Source: Cinclus cinclus (taxonomy: Eukaryota > Chordata > Aves > Passeriformes > Cinclidae). From it: a DNA stretch of 64,000 bases. The stretch spans positions 21,333,258 through 21,397,257 of the forward strand of contig NC_085047.1 in NCBI RefSeq assembly GCF_963662255.1. Direction: 5' to 3'. Made by a program: the position numbers and the translations under genes. Under the pieces are notes generated by a model. The model was not told where the DNA came from and did no database searches. It saw only the letters and a program-made list of their open reading frames with translations. Positions within the stretch are counted from its first letter, which is position 1; each line of letters starts with the position of its first letter. This document shows, piece after piece, positions 30,261 through 41,836 of the stretch.

Positions 30261-32730
30261 GAGGTTTTCCTGTTTCATCTTCCTTAACACCTGGGTAGCA
30301 TGACATGTAATAAAAATACTGTTAGTCAGATCTGCAATTTCAGCAACAATTACTGCAGGCCTGCCTAGCTGTGCTAGTTTTATTACAAAGTGTATTATTA
30401 ATGTATTTTAAGTTGGCACCCAAAGCTCTGCATTTCTAGCAAAATCCTTATGTGAAATCATCAAATCATCAATTGCATTAAGCTCATATATATATTTTGT
30501 GGGTTCTCTGTCTTTTTGGAAAAGCATGTTTAATTCTGTTATATTCACTGCTGATATGGATAAATTGACTTGCTAATGCATTTTGTGATCAGTTAGACTT
30601 CAGTAGGTTGCCTGAAATCTCATGGAATGGCATCTGATATGCTGACTGTAGATAACAGCATTTGCAATTAGTTGTATGCTTGTTTCTTGGGTAGTTTATT
30701 TCCAGAGGCACATCCTCGACAGAAGCTGGCTAAGACCACTGCACCCCCTGAATGTCCCCAGGGCCTGTGAAATGATTTAGTAAGGGATAGAAGCCTTATT
30801 TCTTTATGGTAATGATGTATTTCCAGATACCTTTTTGCTCTTGGAAGACATAATTACTAAAAATTGTGACTGGATAAAACCTTTAATAATCAGGGCAGCC
30901 ACGGGATGGTTGGAGTTGTTGCACAAATCATACACTATTAGCCTTGCTGCTTCTCAAAATATGTAAAATTGCATGTTTCAAATCTTTCCCCTCCTTGATA
31001 TTTTCTTTCTGAAGGCCTTTTGTACTGGGGGTACACTCTTCCAAATCTTCTTATTGGATATCCTGTACTATGGGAGCCTTATGGGAAAGTAGCACCCATC
31101 TCCCTTTCAAAGCCATCCAGGGCAGTAAAAGAATCAAACAGAGAAAAACACTGCTGAAGCTGACAAAGATATCTCTCTTCTCTGCCCCATGCTATGGATG
31201 AGGTAAGGCATCTAGCTTTGCATGCAAGCATAGGATCCAAACTGCATGCCAAAATCTGCCCCTGTCATGGACTCACAGCAGTGCAATGATTTGGCTTCCT
31301 GGCTTGCACAAACAAGGATGAACAGATCTGGAAATCAAAAGAAGCTTTGCTGGTGGTCGAAGTCTCTTTGTGGAGTAAGAGAGGTGTGAAGAGGGTGTGT
31401 TCAGTGAGGCACACTGAATGGTAGTTTCACATGTGTATATGTGATTTCTGGTCCTACTTGCAGCCTGGAGGTGCTGAAGCAGGAGCAACATCCATCATTA
31501 CTGTGAGCTGAGCTGGTATTGCAGTGGTATCCCATTGAGCCAGTCAGCTTTGAAAAAACAACGGGGTAGCATTGCACCTCTGTGGGAAATCAGTAGCAAA
31601 ATCATTAGCTGCCCTTGACTTCACAAAGCCCCAGTCTCAGTTATCTCCCTGGAAGCACTGTACAAATTGTTTTTATTTTTGCTTATCTTAAAAGACATGT
31701 ATCTTTATGTTAGTTTACAGGAAAGAAATATTCAAGCATTGGGAACAGTGTGAACTAAATCCCAGTATCTAAACAATTGAGCCTATATTTTCTTTTGAAT
31801 TTTGAAACTGCCTGTTCTAATAATGTGCTCTTTAAAACCTTCTGATCCAAGTTAGTGTTTACAGAAAATAGGAAGCTAATGTCTTTGGCATATGAAGCTC
31901 CAGAGAAACTTAAAAGCCAGGTTGATCATACCTCATGATGCCCTATACCAACAAGGGAGAGAAAAGTGTGGTTTTCATCTTGGTCAGTGCTTGGCGCCTC
32001 TGCATGGAAATTCCCAATCAGAAGCCTTTTATTGCTAATTCAGTTTTGGTATTTGGATGACTGTCTTTTGAAAACAATATTGTAGGCTGTGGAAGAGAGA
32101 GCACAGTCATCCCACTAATGAGGTTTATAAATTTGTTTGCCTTCATTTTCCTGCATAATATTTCCTGGTAGTAAGATGCATTTGATAGGTTTGCAGGGGA
32201 AGCAGTAGAAATGCTACTTTCTGAAACCTTAAAAGTCACAGCTACTGAATTTTTGGGAGAGGTGCTAGATCTCCTCAAGTAGGTGCTTACAGTGTCTGGC
32301 GCAGCAAATCCTAGTGGATATGGCTGCTGCATCACCTCTGAATAGTACCAGGACTCCTCACAGTGCTATTAAGTTATACTCTATTTGCACAGTGTCTTCT
32401 AGTACAAGGATGACGAGTCAAAAGGTAGATCTAATCATTACTTGATGGAGGCAAAGAAAGTTGAAGTTCTGTAGCATTCCTGGGCTCCTTGTTGTCCATG
32501 GGATATGTTGTTGTTGTTGTTTTACTCCTTTGCACTGCTTTAAAGATGCCTACCTGAATTTCCTTTGTTTAAGGATGCACGGAGCTGTATGTTAGTAAAT
32601 CTCCTGTATAAGACCCACTGAAGAAGCTGTTTGTATTCAAGGTCCTACTAAATTATCTGAAGTAATTAAGAAAGAATAATCTAATGCTTTAGATAATCTG
32701 TTACTGCATGCAAATTTAGTCTCTCTTTTG
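30261..32730. other. Intergenic, no gene recognised
   Basis: AT-rich, with a short (GTT)n near 32509. No exons recognised on either strand. Confidence 0.5.
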
Positions 32731-32745
32731 TGGGGGGGGGGGGGG
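32731..32745. repeat. Poly(G) run
   Basis: T followed by fourteen consecutive G, then AAGGG. Confidence 0.9.
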
Positions 32746-32842
32746 AAGGGAAACTGAGTTGCCCATACTTTCCACGGGGTAAAACTCTCCTGTTTTTGCT
32801 TCATGAAACAGTTGCAGCTCAGTCTAGCATAGCTTTGGCTTA

Positions 32843-32890
32843 TTATCTCTCTATCTCTCTCTCTCTCTTTTTTTTTTCTTTTTTCTTTTT
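32843..32890. repeat. Pyrimidine-rich (CT)n/(T)n tract
   Basis: TATCTCTCTATCTCTCTCTC followed by T-runs broken by single C. Confidence 0.85.
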
Positions 32891-35251
32891 AAATACTGTG
32901 TTCATAGTCAATTCTATTTACCTTTCCTCCATGGTTCCCAAATATCAAAGCCACTCCTGGGCACTGGTTAAGAATTGAGTGCCAACTCCTATCTTTTGTG
33001 CCGTTTCCTAAGGTGTGGTGAGATTTCTGTGCAAATCTCTCTGAAGTTTGGGCCAAGTCTGCTTGGCCTAGATAAGAACTATCAGTGGTGAATGCAGTTG
33101 TCTTTAACAGCGATCGAAGTTATATTTAGCTTTCTTCCTGTGCCAGCTCCTCATACATTTTCACCTATGAACACTGCAGAATTTTCTCTGCTCAGTAGCT
33201 GTGTGTTGCCTTTGAAGCTTAACTAGCACCAGTGTGTCTGGGTGATTTGCTGGGCACAGGCTTCAAGTCAGGAAAGAGACTGGGGGCCTCTTGGTCCTTT
33301 CCCACCCTCCCTTTTATTTTATTTTTCCCCCCCATGTTGTCATTATTATGGCACAAACCTCCTTTGGCTTTGCAGATAAGTTCACTTAAGACCTCTCCTG
33401 TGCATCTCTAGTACAGTACTAGTAATTTGAATGACCTGTAAGTGCAGAGCTTGGGTGAAGACCACTGTGTTTTAATAGCAGCCCTTTCTTCAAACCTTTT
33501 TAACAAGTCACCTGTGTATATAGTCTCCTCACTTGTACATTGTGTAACAACACCCTGTCAGTCATTTGTCTGAAGCTTTTGCTGCTAAGGGTATTTGGCA
33601 CCTTTTGATAGCACTAGGTTTTCCATAATGTCTTCTTTATTTTAAGCAGCATTTACATTTCTGAGACTGACAACCATTGCCTTGGGATTCCTGGGTGCAT
33701 CAGCAGAGACAATTTTCTTCCCCCACAGGATTCAATTTTCTGGGTTATTTTTCCTTTTCTTTCTTTTTTTTTCTCCTATGATGTGCCATTTGAAGACAGT
33801 AGATTGAAACCCCTTTATTTTAAGTGAGGGGAAAAATATTAGAAATAAGCTTTTTTCAAAAGACATTTCCATTTTGCATCTCTCACTTAATCAAAAGGAT
33901 CAATATTTTAAAGGATACTACTGTAGAAATTAATTAAGTTGTAGAAATACACCACACTGTCCTCCTACAAGATCTTCAATGCTTCCATTTTACTTGGAAG
34001 TCAGCTGAGGGCTAGAGAGTCTTTTGTTGTTCTGAAGGGAGGGTATTAAAGCAGCCCTTGAAGTGTTGCCAGTTTAGAGGAGCACAGCCTGAGGCTGCAT
34101 TCCTATTTACCTTGGGTTTTTTCCAAGTTCTGCAGTCCTTGGCAAAGTGGAGAAGGCAGTGTCATATCACACAGGAGCTTGTCTCTTGCTGAGTAACTGA
34201 GGATGAAACTTCCCTATGCACATAATAATTTTGCTAATACCTGAAGGTCGCTGTTCTTCAACTCATTGGGAGTGTGAGAGCATTACACATGCACTGCTAT
34301 AATGAAGCCTGAGCTTGCTTTATAATTTACTTTTTTTTTCTTTTGTTATGACTTTGGAGTGGCAGTTCTATTCAATAAGAATTTATGCCTTTATCTGACA
34401 TGTTGCCTGTTAAGTGTAATAAAAAAGTCAATAAACAATAAGGTGAAATCACTCTTATTTGAAGAACCAGTATTGCATATTTTCCAGAGCTTTCTGCTCT
34501 TGCACAGAAGCTTTATATGCATTTAATATCGCTGTCTGGGATTTAACCAATGCTGTTACCACAAAAGTGATGGTGGTTTCCTCCTTGAGCACAGAGAATA
34601 ACTCATGGGGATTTAAATCTTATTCTGCATGCTGAGGGATGGAAAAATGTTGCTTATTTTTTCGAGGATAATGTTTTTTATTCCTATACATGTTGCAATT
34701 ATGGCAGATCATGCACAGAGTGTACTATGTAATATTTCTTCACTTGCCAAGTAAAATGGTGTGACCACATCTAGAATATGGGCATGCATGAGCTCAGTGA
34801 GCCCTCTGCAGTGTAGGTGAGGAAAAGTGCAAGTCAGTGCCTTAAGGAATAGGACTTGGATGCAGTGCTCCCCTCCTGTACTCGGCAGTGGAGGAAAGCC
34901 CATACAGTCCCCCCTTGAGAGAATTGCACCCAAGACTGCTAGAAAGGTTTTGATGGGGGGAAAAAAAATAGTTCTTCCCCAGGGTTATCTTTCTTTGAAG
35001 CTACAGTTTTTCATGTGATGTGCAGGGAGGATCACAAGCCTGGATTGTGTTTTGGGCTTTCCCTGTTGCTGTAGCAGTGTGTGGTTCCTGGAAGAGATCC
35101 TGGATGATGATTAGGAGGTGGCTAAGGCACTGCTGCTTCCAAATGGGTGGGTTGGTGGGCACCCCCAGCCACCCCTTACAGCTGCCTCTTGCTCATAAAA
35201 AATGTAATGACTTACATGAAGTGAAAGGCTTGGAGGTTTCCTAATGGACAC
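32891..35251. other. Intergenic, no gene recognised
   Basis: T-rich unique sequence. No coding homology, no resolved repeat. Confidence 0.5.
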
Positions 35252-35685
35252 TGTTATAAATGAGAAACAAAAAGTCTTGATATTTAGCAAAATGTAGGTT
35301 GCTTTATTTGATATAGACGGAGCAAGCAAGCAGCGCTGGAGAATGTGAGGGGTCACCGCCCACTCCACACTCCGTCGAACCTTGGTTTGCAGCCTCTTCT
35401 TATAGTATGGTCTCTCATTGTAATTTTTAACTTTGCCAGGTAAGCAGTAGTGGTTGAATAAACATCTGTAAAGTCTTTGGGAGATAGTCAGTCTCATAGA
35501 TAACCATCTGGTCTTGGTAGATAAAAACTGGCAAAAGTCGGGAAGTGTGGTCTTTGTAGATTGGCAGCATTGATCAAATGAAGGCAGGAGGTCTGATTTT
35601 GCAAAATCTATCGGACTATCGGAAAGTCTGATTTTTCAAACTGGTAGTAGATGCAACTCGTTTAGAAAACATAATATTCATAACA
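35252..35685 (-). mobile_element. Solo LTR-like element (TGTTAT...ATAACA)
   Basis: 434 bp with inverted termini TGTTATAAATGAG and ATATTCATAACA. On the minus strand a TATAAG box (about 35405) lies some 95 bases before AATAAA (about 35305-35310), and the element ends about 55 bases later, a good LTR layout. The core GTCACCGCCCACTCCACACT is GC-rich. Flanks (GACAC, GGGGG) do not match, so the insertion borders may be altered. Confidence 0.6.
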
Positions 35686-36014
35686 GGGGGATTTAAAACA
35701 GAATGATTTAATCATATATTTTCCTCTATCTAATGTCCATGCTTCATTTCAGACCTTAGTATTCTGGTTTATACAAACCCCAATACTTTTATGATTAACA
35801 TGAATCTTTTATCAGTTATCACAACACCAAAGCATCTTAACCATTCAGTAGTGTTAGTTCAGCCCTCAAGTTTCACCTGACGGGCTTTCCTGCTGTATCC
35901 TCAAAGAGTAAGCAAGGCCTTGATACCATTTTCAATCCCCCCTCTGAAAGGTGTTTTTAATGATGAGCTGCCAGAGCTTGTAAATTTGGCAGATGTCATC
36001 AAGGGCAGAGAGTT

Positions 36015-36691
36015 TGTCCTGGTTTGAAAGACAGGTGTTTGCTAAGGAAAGCAGAAGCTTCCCTTTGGACTGAAAAAAAAATTGTGATTCTTCTGATTAT
36101 TATAATTTTGGAATTAAGAGAGCTCTCAGGCAAAGATATGGGGGTAGGAATAACAGTTCTTTACTAGCATACCTAACACGACAAACAAGAACAACATCTA
36201 TGAAATTACCCACAAACAGAACAGTAACTCAGTTCCAGTGTTTTTTGGCTGCAGGCACCTTTTCCCTGAGCTGCAGTTCCCTGCGCTGGGGGCGGGCGGG
36301 TCCCACAGAGCCGCAGGAGGGCTGGGGGTGATGGCAGCGCTGTCCCACGGGGAAGAGAGAGATGGAGAGAGCCTTTCACTCACGGTGTTGGTTCCGGTGC
36401 TCAGTAGAGTGCTGGATGGTGGCAGGATAGGGCGAGAGTTTGACAGCAGTGAGGATGGTTACCGGAGCTGGGATGGCAGGGCTGGGACTGCGGCGGGGAT
36501 CGTTCTTTTCGTCCGAACTCCGCAGGGGAAATGGGCCGAGCCAGCGTCTTCCGTTTTTTCTTCTGGCTGTTTCAATTTCGTGGGGCTTCCCTCTTCTCTC
36601 CCCTTGCCACCAGGGCCTAGTTAACAGGTATTTTAGCATGACAATGAGGAAAATTCCACAGACGGAAAAGCGAAAGAACCAACCCCCAACA
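36015..36691 (-). mobile_element. Solo LTR (LTR family 1), no TSD
   Basis: 677 bp from TGTCCTGGTTTGAAAGACAG to AACCAACCCCCAACA. Reverse complemented, it matches 41162-41831 throughout, including the GC-rich middle (GTCCCACAGAGCCGCAGGAG reversed) and TCCGAACTCCGCAGGG. Both ends look complete, yet the flanks GAGTT and ATTTC do not match. The open frames inside (for example 36238-36624) are not genes. Confidence 0.9.
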
Positions 36692-37447
36692 ATTTCATTA
36701 GAGGTGCAGGGTTTGGGTTATTCTCTAAAAACAGGGTATTTAGGATATTTAGGATATTTACCTTCAGGAAAAAAAATGTTCCAGGATAAGATCCAGCAAT
36801 GTTGGGAAGTCATAATGTATTTGATATTTGGAGGTGTTTTAGAATTATCATATTAACATGTTGGGTATTATCATGGTAAACTTGATCTTGTGTCAGAGAA
36901 AACATATGGACCATATGATTGGAGAACTCCCCTTCAGCTCTATTTTTAGAACAGGCAGTTTCTCTTTTAAAGATAAATTTGACTGTGCTGATGTGCTACC
37001 ATTAGGACCTGACAGGCACAGAAATGGCTTTAAATAGCCAGGAGAAGAGAGCTAGGAGGCCTAGGTTCTATTCTTGCTCTGCAAGTTGATTGTGGACAAA
37101 TCCTTTTGCTTTCTAAGTTAACTTTCTGCACCTTATCCACATCTCTGTAACTACAGATTCATTGGTGTGGGGCTGATTCTCGGCACATGTTTTTAGACCG
37201 TTGAACAGAGCACAGCTCCAGTCCTCCTTGGGGCTGCAAAATGGTGATAATATTAACTTGTAGTTTCATTTACAGGTGAGGGAAGAGTAAAAGGCAGAAC
37301 TTGGAACACTTGAACTGTTGTGACTTAATAAACTAGGTCACTATTATTACTAACAGGGTGTGATTGAAAACATTAGAAGCTGCTTCTGAGAGCAGGGTAT
37401 CCATCAAAAGGCAGAACCAACAAGGTGGGCAAATCTTGGTCTTGTAA
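36692..37447. other. Spacer between LTRs
   Basis: AT-rich, with three short GTATTTAGGATATTTAGGAT-type repeats near 36737-36763. No gene recognised. Confidence 0.45.
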
Positions 37448-37452
37448 AGTGG

Positions 37453-37871
37453 TGTCATGGTTTAGGAATGGTATTCTCAATTTAGTACTCCCACTGAAAA
37501 AAATCATGTGCTGCTTCTTCCCCTCTGCTCCTCCCATTAGAGGCACAAAGGGCAAAGTTTATGGGTTGAAATAAGAAAAGTTTACTGTAAACAGCAATGA
37601 GATAAGAAAATTAATAGTAACAGCAACAGTATTAATAGAAAAATGTATAGGGAAAGAAATTATTCACAAGAAAAAACACCTAATAACAGACAATGTGGAT
37701 GGGTCCCTCCACCACCTTTTCTCTACAGGAAGGAACCCTTTGTCCCCAGAAGAGTCCCTTTCCCCTGCCCTGGCCATGATGTGAGGTGGTTTAGAATTAT
37801 CTCCTTGTTTCATCTATGCCCCCTTTTGGCTATTGCAAAAAATTAACACTGTCCATTTCAGAACCAGGACA
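37453..37871. mobile_element. Solo LTR (LTR family 3), TSD AGTGG
   Basis: 419 bp, starting TGTCATGGTTTAGGAATGG and ending TTTCAGAACCAGGACA. It is flanked by perfect 5-bp duplications AGTGG (37448-37452 and 37872-37876). The termini are imperfect inverted repeats, like those of the other LTRs here. No clear AATAAA, so orientation is left open. Confidence 0.85.
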
Positions 37872-37876
37872 AGTGG

Positions 37877-38619
37877 ATGTATTTCACTGTGTTTCATCCA
37901 TGTGGGGGCTAAGATATGCTGTAATGCTGGCAAATGGTTAGTGAGTAATCAAGATCTAGAGTTACTAGGATGGACTCAGCCTGCAGGTTTGAGTCCTGAG
38001 TTATTCTGGACTTGTGCTTTGTGCCTTTCCTCTTGGTCTACTGACTAGATCTAGAATTTTTGTTTTGGTAAAGAGGGGAAATAGTAACTTTGAACTTTGC
38101 TTCTGTCATTTTTTTAGTGAGGAAACTGATTATATCTTCCTACCCTCCCTGTACCTTTGCCTGGTGTTCCATATTTTGCACATTGTACAGCTTGGGTAGT
38201 GGGGAGGGAGATGAGAACAGAGAAACACTTTTCCTTAAAACAGTTCCACTGTTCATATTCTTTGTGTCTTTGCTCCACTGAAAGCACATGTGTGAAGTGT
38301 TTTCCAGATGCTATGAACATGATGCATGATCATATCACAAAATTAGCATTTGAGAAGTTTGGGTTTCTTAAAACAGCAGTTTCTACTTTATAATATAGTT
38401 CAATGATTGTTTTGATTTTTGTCACCATAATGCGTGACATTCAACCCTTGTTAGTTTTCTTTCTATTCCTCACATGTCCTGCTGGAGTGGCAAGGTCTGT
38501 ACCTTGCTTCAGTCCTGAAACACAAGTGCTGTATGAAGGAGGGGGTAGAATTAAAAAGGTTTCCTTGGTTCTGCCTGCTGCTGCAGAGGCTGGAGCAAAA
38601 TATCTCTGTAGGGGAAAAA
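37877..38619. other. Spacer between LTRs
   Basis: No gene or further repeat recognised. Confidence 0.45.
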
Positions 38620-38624
38620 CTGTG

Positions 38625-39134
38625 TGTCCTGGTTTACAATACAACATACATATTCTATTACCATCTGAGAAGGGTGATCATCCTTATCTCTGTGGGAAAT
38701 GTCTTCTGTTGATGGGCCATAACTGAGAAGGGTGATCATTCTTATCTCTGTGGGAAGTATCTTCTGTTAATGGGCCATTGAGTCCTACTCTATAACTGAT
38801 AAGATTACATCATCCCATTGGGAGATGCTCCAGCCAGGAGGACGAGCCAAGCCTTTCCTACCTAGATAAAAACTGAGGTTTAGAACACCAAAGGCAGCCT
38901 TTTTCCACTGGATTCCAGAGGAAGAACCAGGTTCTTATCCACATCATCGCTGGACCCTTTGGAGGAAAACTGCACCAGCACCCTGACTGACAGGGTATCA
39001 GGTTGTATTCTGACTCTGTCAGTGGTTTTATTTTTTTATTATTGCATGTATTTTGTTTTTCCTTTTTCTCTTCCCTATTAAAAATTGTATTACTGACTTG
39101 AAGTCTCACTGGTTTTGCTGTTCAAACCAGTACA
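38625..39134 (+). mobile_element. Solo LTR (LTR family 2) with internal duplication, TSD CTGTG
   Basis: 510 bp, TGTCCTGGTTTACAAT to TGTTCAAACCAGTACA, flanked by perfect CTGTG duplications (38620-38624 and 39135-39139). TATA-like GATAAAAA lies near 38865, with ATTAAA at 39077-39082 before the 3' end. It is the inverse of 12428-12879 but about 58 bp longer because one stretch (38665-38722) is repeated in tandem (38723-38780). Confidence 0.92.
38665..38780 (+). repeat. 58-bp tandem duplication inside LTR
   Basis: Two copies of a unit beginning CTGAGAAGGGTGATCAT and running through TATCTCTGTGGGAA and GATGGGCCAT/AATGGGCCAT. They differ at a few positions. The 12.4-kb copy of this LTR has one unit only. 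Confidence 0.9.
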
Positions 39135-39139
39135 CTGTG

Positions 39140-41156
39140 ATTTATTAGCCCTGGTTCCCAAGGAAATAGCACAGGGTGGCTGAATACAGCCCAGCAGTAT
39201 TTGTTCCTGGCAGCAGGGTGCAAACCAGAGGTTTGGCTGGGAGAGAGCTCACAATACTGAGGTGCTTGCCTGTTCTCCCTGTAGGTGTCTGGTATGGCTT
39301 TGCCTCCCAGCTCTCTGCTTCCAGCCCTGTTGGGATACCAGCAGTTGTGAGAGAGCTCTTTCTCAAAGGAAGGAAGAGATACTGTTTTTTGCTCTGCTTA
39401 GAAACTTCTGTCTTTTTATTTATATCTGTTTGTGTATAAAGCCAGATACCCAAAATAAGCATAGATAAATACATTCAGGCATATATTAGCATGTTTTTTA
39501 CTCAAGTACTGCCCTAAAAAGGGGGTAAATTTCTGGATTGGAATCTTACTGTCTTTTATTTGCTCTAAAGTTAAATTAGATCTTAATTCTTGCTATTAAT
39601 ATAACAATTCCTTTTTAGTGAATGCTTTCTTCTAAAACACATTGTGCTATAGACTTTCTGAGAGCTGAGGTACATCAGTGAAGTATTCAAAGTTCTATGA
39701 ATTATTCTTTTTTGAAGGTTACTTAAATCTCTTGAAATATTGATATGCCCCCACCTGGCTTGGATAATGATAAGTTGAGTGCAGATACTCGTGGTTTGGC
39801 TTAATGTTGCATTTTCTTGCAAGACCACTTTTAACTGTTGCTTCTTTAACAATGGTGTAGCTAAATTGAGATGTCAGAAGATGATAGAGAAGTGGGATGG
39901 GACAAGAAGGTTCCTTTTAAAGTCAAAGAAGCACATATAAACCTCATCCACAAATGTCAGTACATCTGTGCAATTCTACAGATCTTTATTTTATGCAGTT
40001 GATGACATCCCTTATTTTATCAGTAAGCAACAATACCCTATTGATAACACTTCTGCTCTTAGTAGTAGCAGTGAGTATGGTATATATATATATGGTATAT
40101 ATATATCATATATATATGGTATATATATAATCATTAGGTATAAGGCAGACCACAAGATGATGTCTGTAGAAGAAAAATCTATAATAAGAAAGACCAAAGT
40201 TATTCTGGTTGTTCATTAAAGAGATGGGCTTAAAAATAAAATTAAATGCTCAGCATGATTGTAATACCTAAGCTGGCTGGTCCCGCTCTGACTGTGCTCT
40301 TTTAACAAAGACTCCTGTGTTGATTTTTGTGACACAAATACAGCAGAGGCAGGCAGCCATTAGAAAATAGCAGGAATGATTAGGAAGAGCCATTTTTAAC
40401 TGTGAGTATTTCTGGAAACTCTTTCTGTACCTTGGAAGAAGTGAAGGCATAATACAAGTTTGCCAGCCATTACCCTGCTACTGCCAACTGGCCACCAACT
40501 CCAAATAACTATCTGAAATAATGGAATGGTTCCTGGTACATGATAGCTGTTAGGGCGATCTTGGCTGTTTAACAGATGTTACTGCCACAGTTATTAGGTA
40601 ATTAGGTGTTATCTTTTTCCATCTGTGACCCTGCAGGAGAGTTCCAAACCTCTGGAAGACACAGGGCATGAATCTTCTCTTGGTACCTGGAAGGGAAACT
40701 ACAAACCCTTCAGCATAAAAAGCTTTCAAAAACATATTAAGTTTGACAGAAATGCCTTTAAAAATGCACTCTTGCTACTTAAAAAAACTCCTGTAGCAAC
40801 CTGATGCTTCTGTATTATTAGTGTTCATTCAACGAGTAGAAACCTGAGAGCTATTTTTTTGTAATTATCTCCTCTGAAGACTAAGGCTCTGGCTCTGTGT
40901 GATGATTCCCCATGACAGAAAGGGACAAGATTGTTCACACACAAAAAAGGGCTGAACTAGTACAAACTCTGCCAGTTAAAGTTTGGCTGGAAAAAGTCAG
41001 ATGGGCAGTTTTATCTCATAGATTTTATGCCATGTCATCTAATCTCTTCTTCTGTAGCTGGGATAAAAGAATAAAGCTGTTTGAATACAGTGTCTCATAT
41101 TCTGTACTGCTTCAAACTGCAGCTGAACAGCTGTGCCTAAAACTGACCTGCTGTGG
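39140..41156. other. Intergenic, no gene recognised
   Basis: AT-rich. Holds the TA-rich palindromic tract at 40078-40130. No coding homology. Confidence 0.5.
40078..40130. repeat. (TA)n self-complementary tract
   Basis: About 53 bases of TATATA blocks broken by GG and C (GGTATATATATATCATATATATATGG-type arrangement). The blocks are largely self-complementary and could extrude as a hairpin or cruciform. Confidence 0.85.
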
Positions 41157-41161
41157 GTTTG

Positions 41162-41831
41162 TGTTGGGGGTTGGTTCTTTCCCTTTTCCCTCTGTGGAAT
41201 TTTCCCCACTGTCATGCTAACATACCTGTTGACTGCGCCCTGGTGACAAGGGGGAGGAGAAAGAAGAGATAAGCCCCGCGACATTCAAACATCCAGAAGA
41301 GGAAACGGAAGGCTCGGCCTCAGCCCATTTCCCCCGCGGAGTTCGGACGAGAAGGACGATCGCCGCCTCAGCCCCATCCCTGCCACCCCAGTGCCAGGAG
41401 CCACCTCACTGCTGTCAAACTCTCGCCTTATCCTACCACCATTCAGCACCCTGCTAAGCACCGGGACCGACACCGTGAGCGGAGGGCTCTCTCCATCTCT
41501 CTCTTCCCCGTGGGACAGCGCTGCCATCACCCCCAGCCCTCCTGCGGCTCTCCAGGACCTGCCCACCCCCAGCATCAGGAACTGCAGCTCAGGGAAAAGG
41601 TGCCTGCAGCCAGAAAGGGACTGGGACTGAGTTACTGTTCTGTTTGTGGGTAATTTCATAGCTGTTGTTGTTATTCTAGTTTCTCTTGTTAAATATGCTA
41701 GTTATATACTAACAGCTGTTATTCCTACCCCCATATCTTTGCCTAAAACCTCCCTTAATTTCAGAATCATAATAATCTATAGGAAGGAAAGATAATTTAC
41801 TTAGCAAACACCTGTCTTTCAAACCAAGACA
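41162..41831 (+). mobile_element. Solo LTR (LTR family 1), TSD GTTTG
   Basis: 670 bp, TGTTGGGGGTTGGTTC to CTTTCAAACCAAGACA, flanked by perfect GTTTG duplications (41157-41161 and 41832-41836). This is the best preserved family-1 copy in the window. Its GC-rich middle carries several CpG sites. The 124-codon minus-strand frame and 79-codon plus-strand frame inside it are not genes. Confidence 0.93.
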
Positions 41832-41836
41832 GTTTG

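Noticed and set aside
36238..36856. 128- and 138-codon frames
   Set aside because: Mostly GC-rich LTR sequence; no protein family, and frames differ from the homologous LTR at 41.2 kb.
38858..39109. Frame identical to one at 12336-12704, suggesting a conserved protein
   Set aside because: Both are the same strand of two copies of one LTR with duplications; similarity is at the DNA level.
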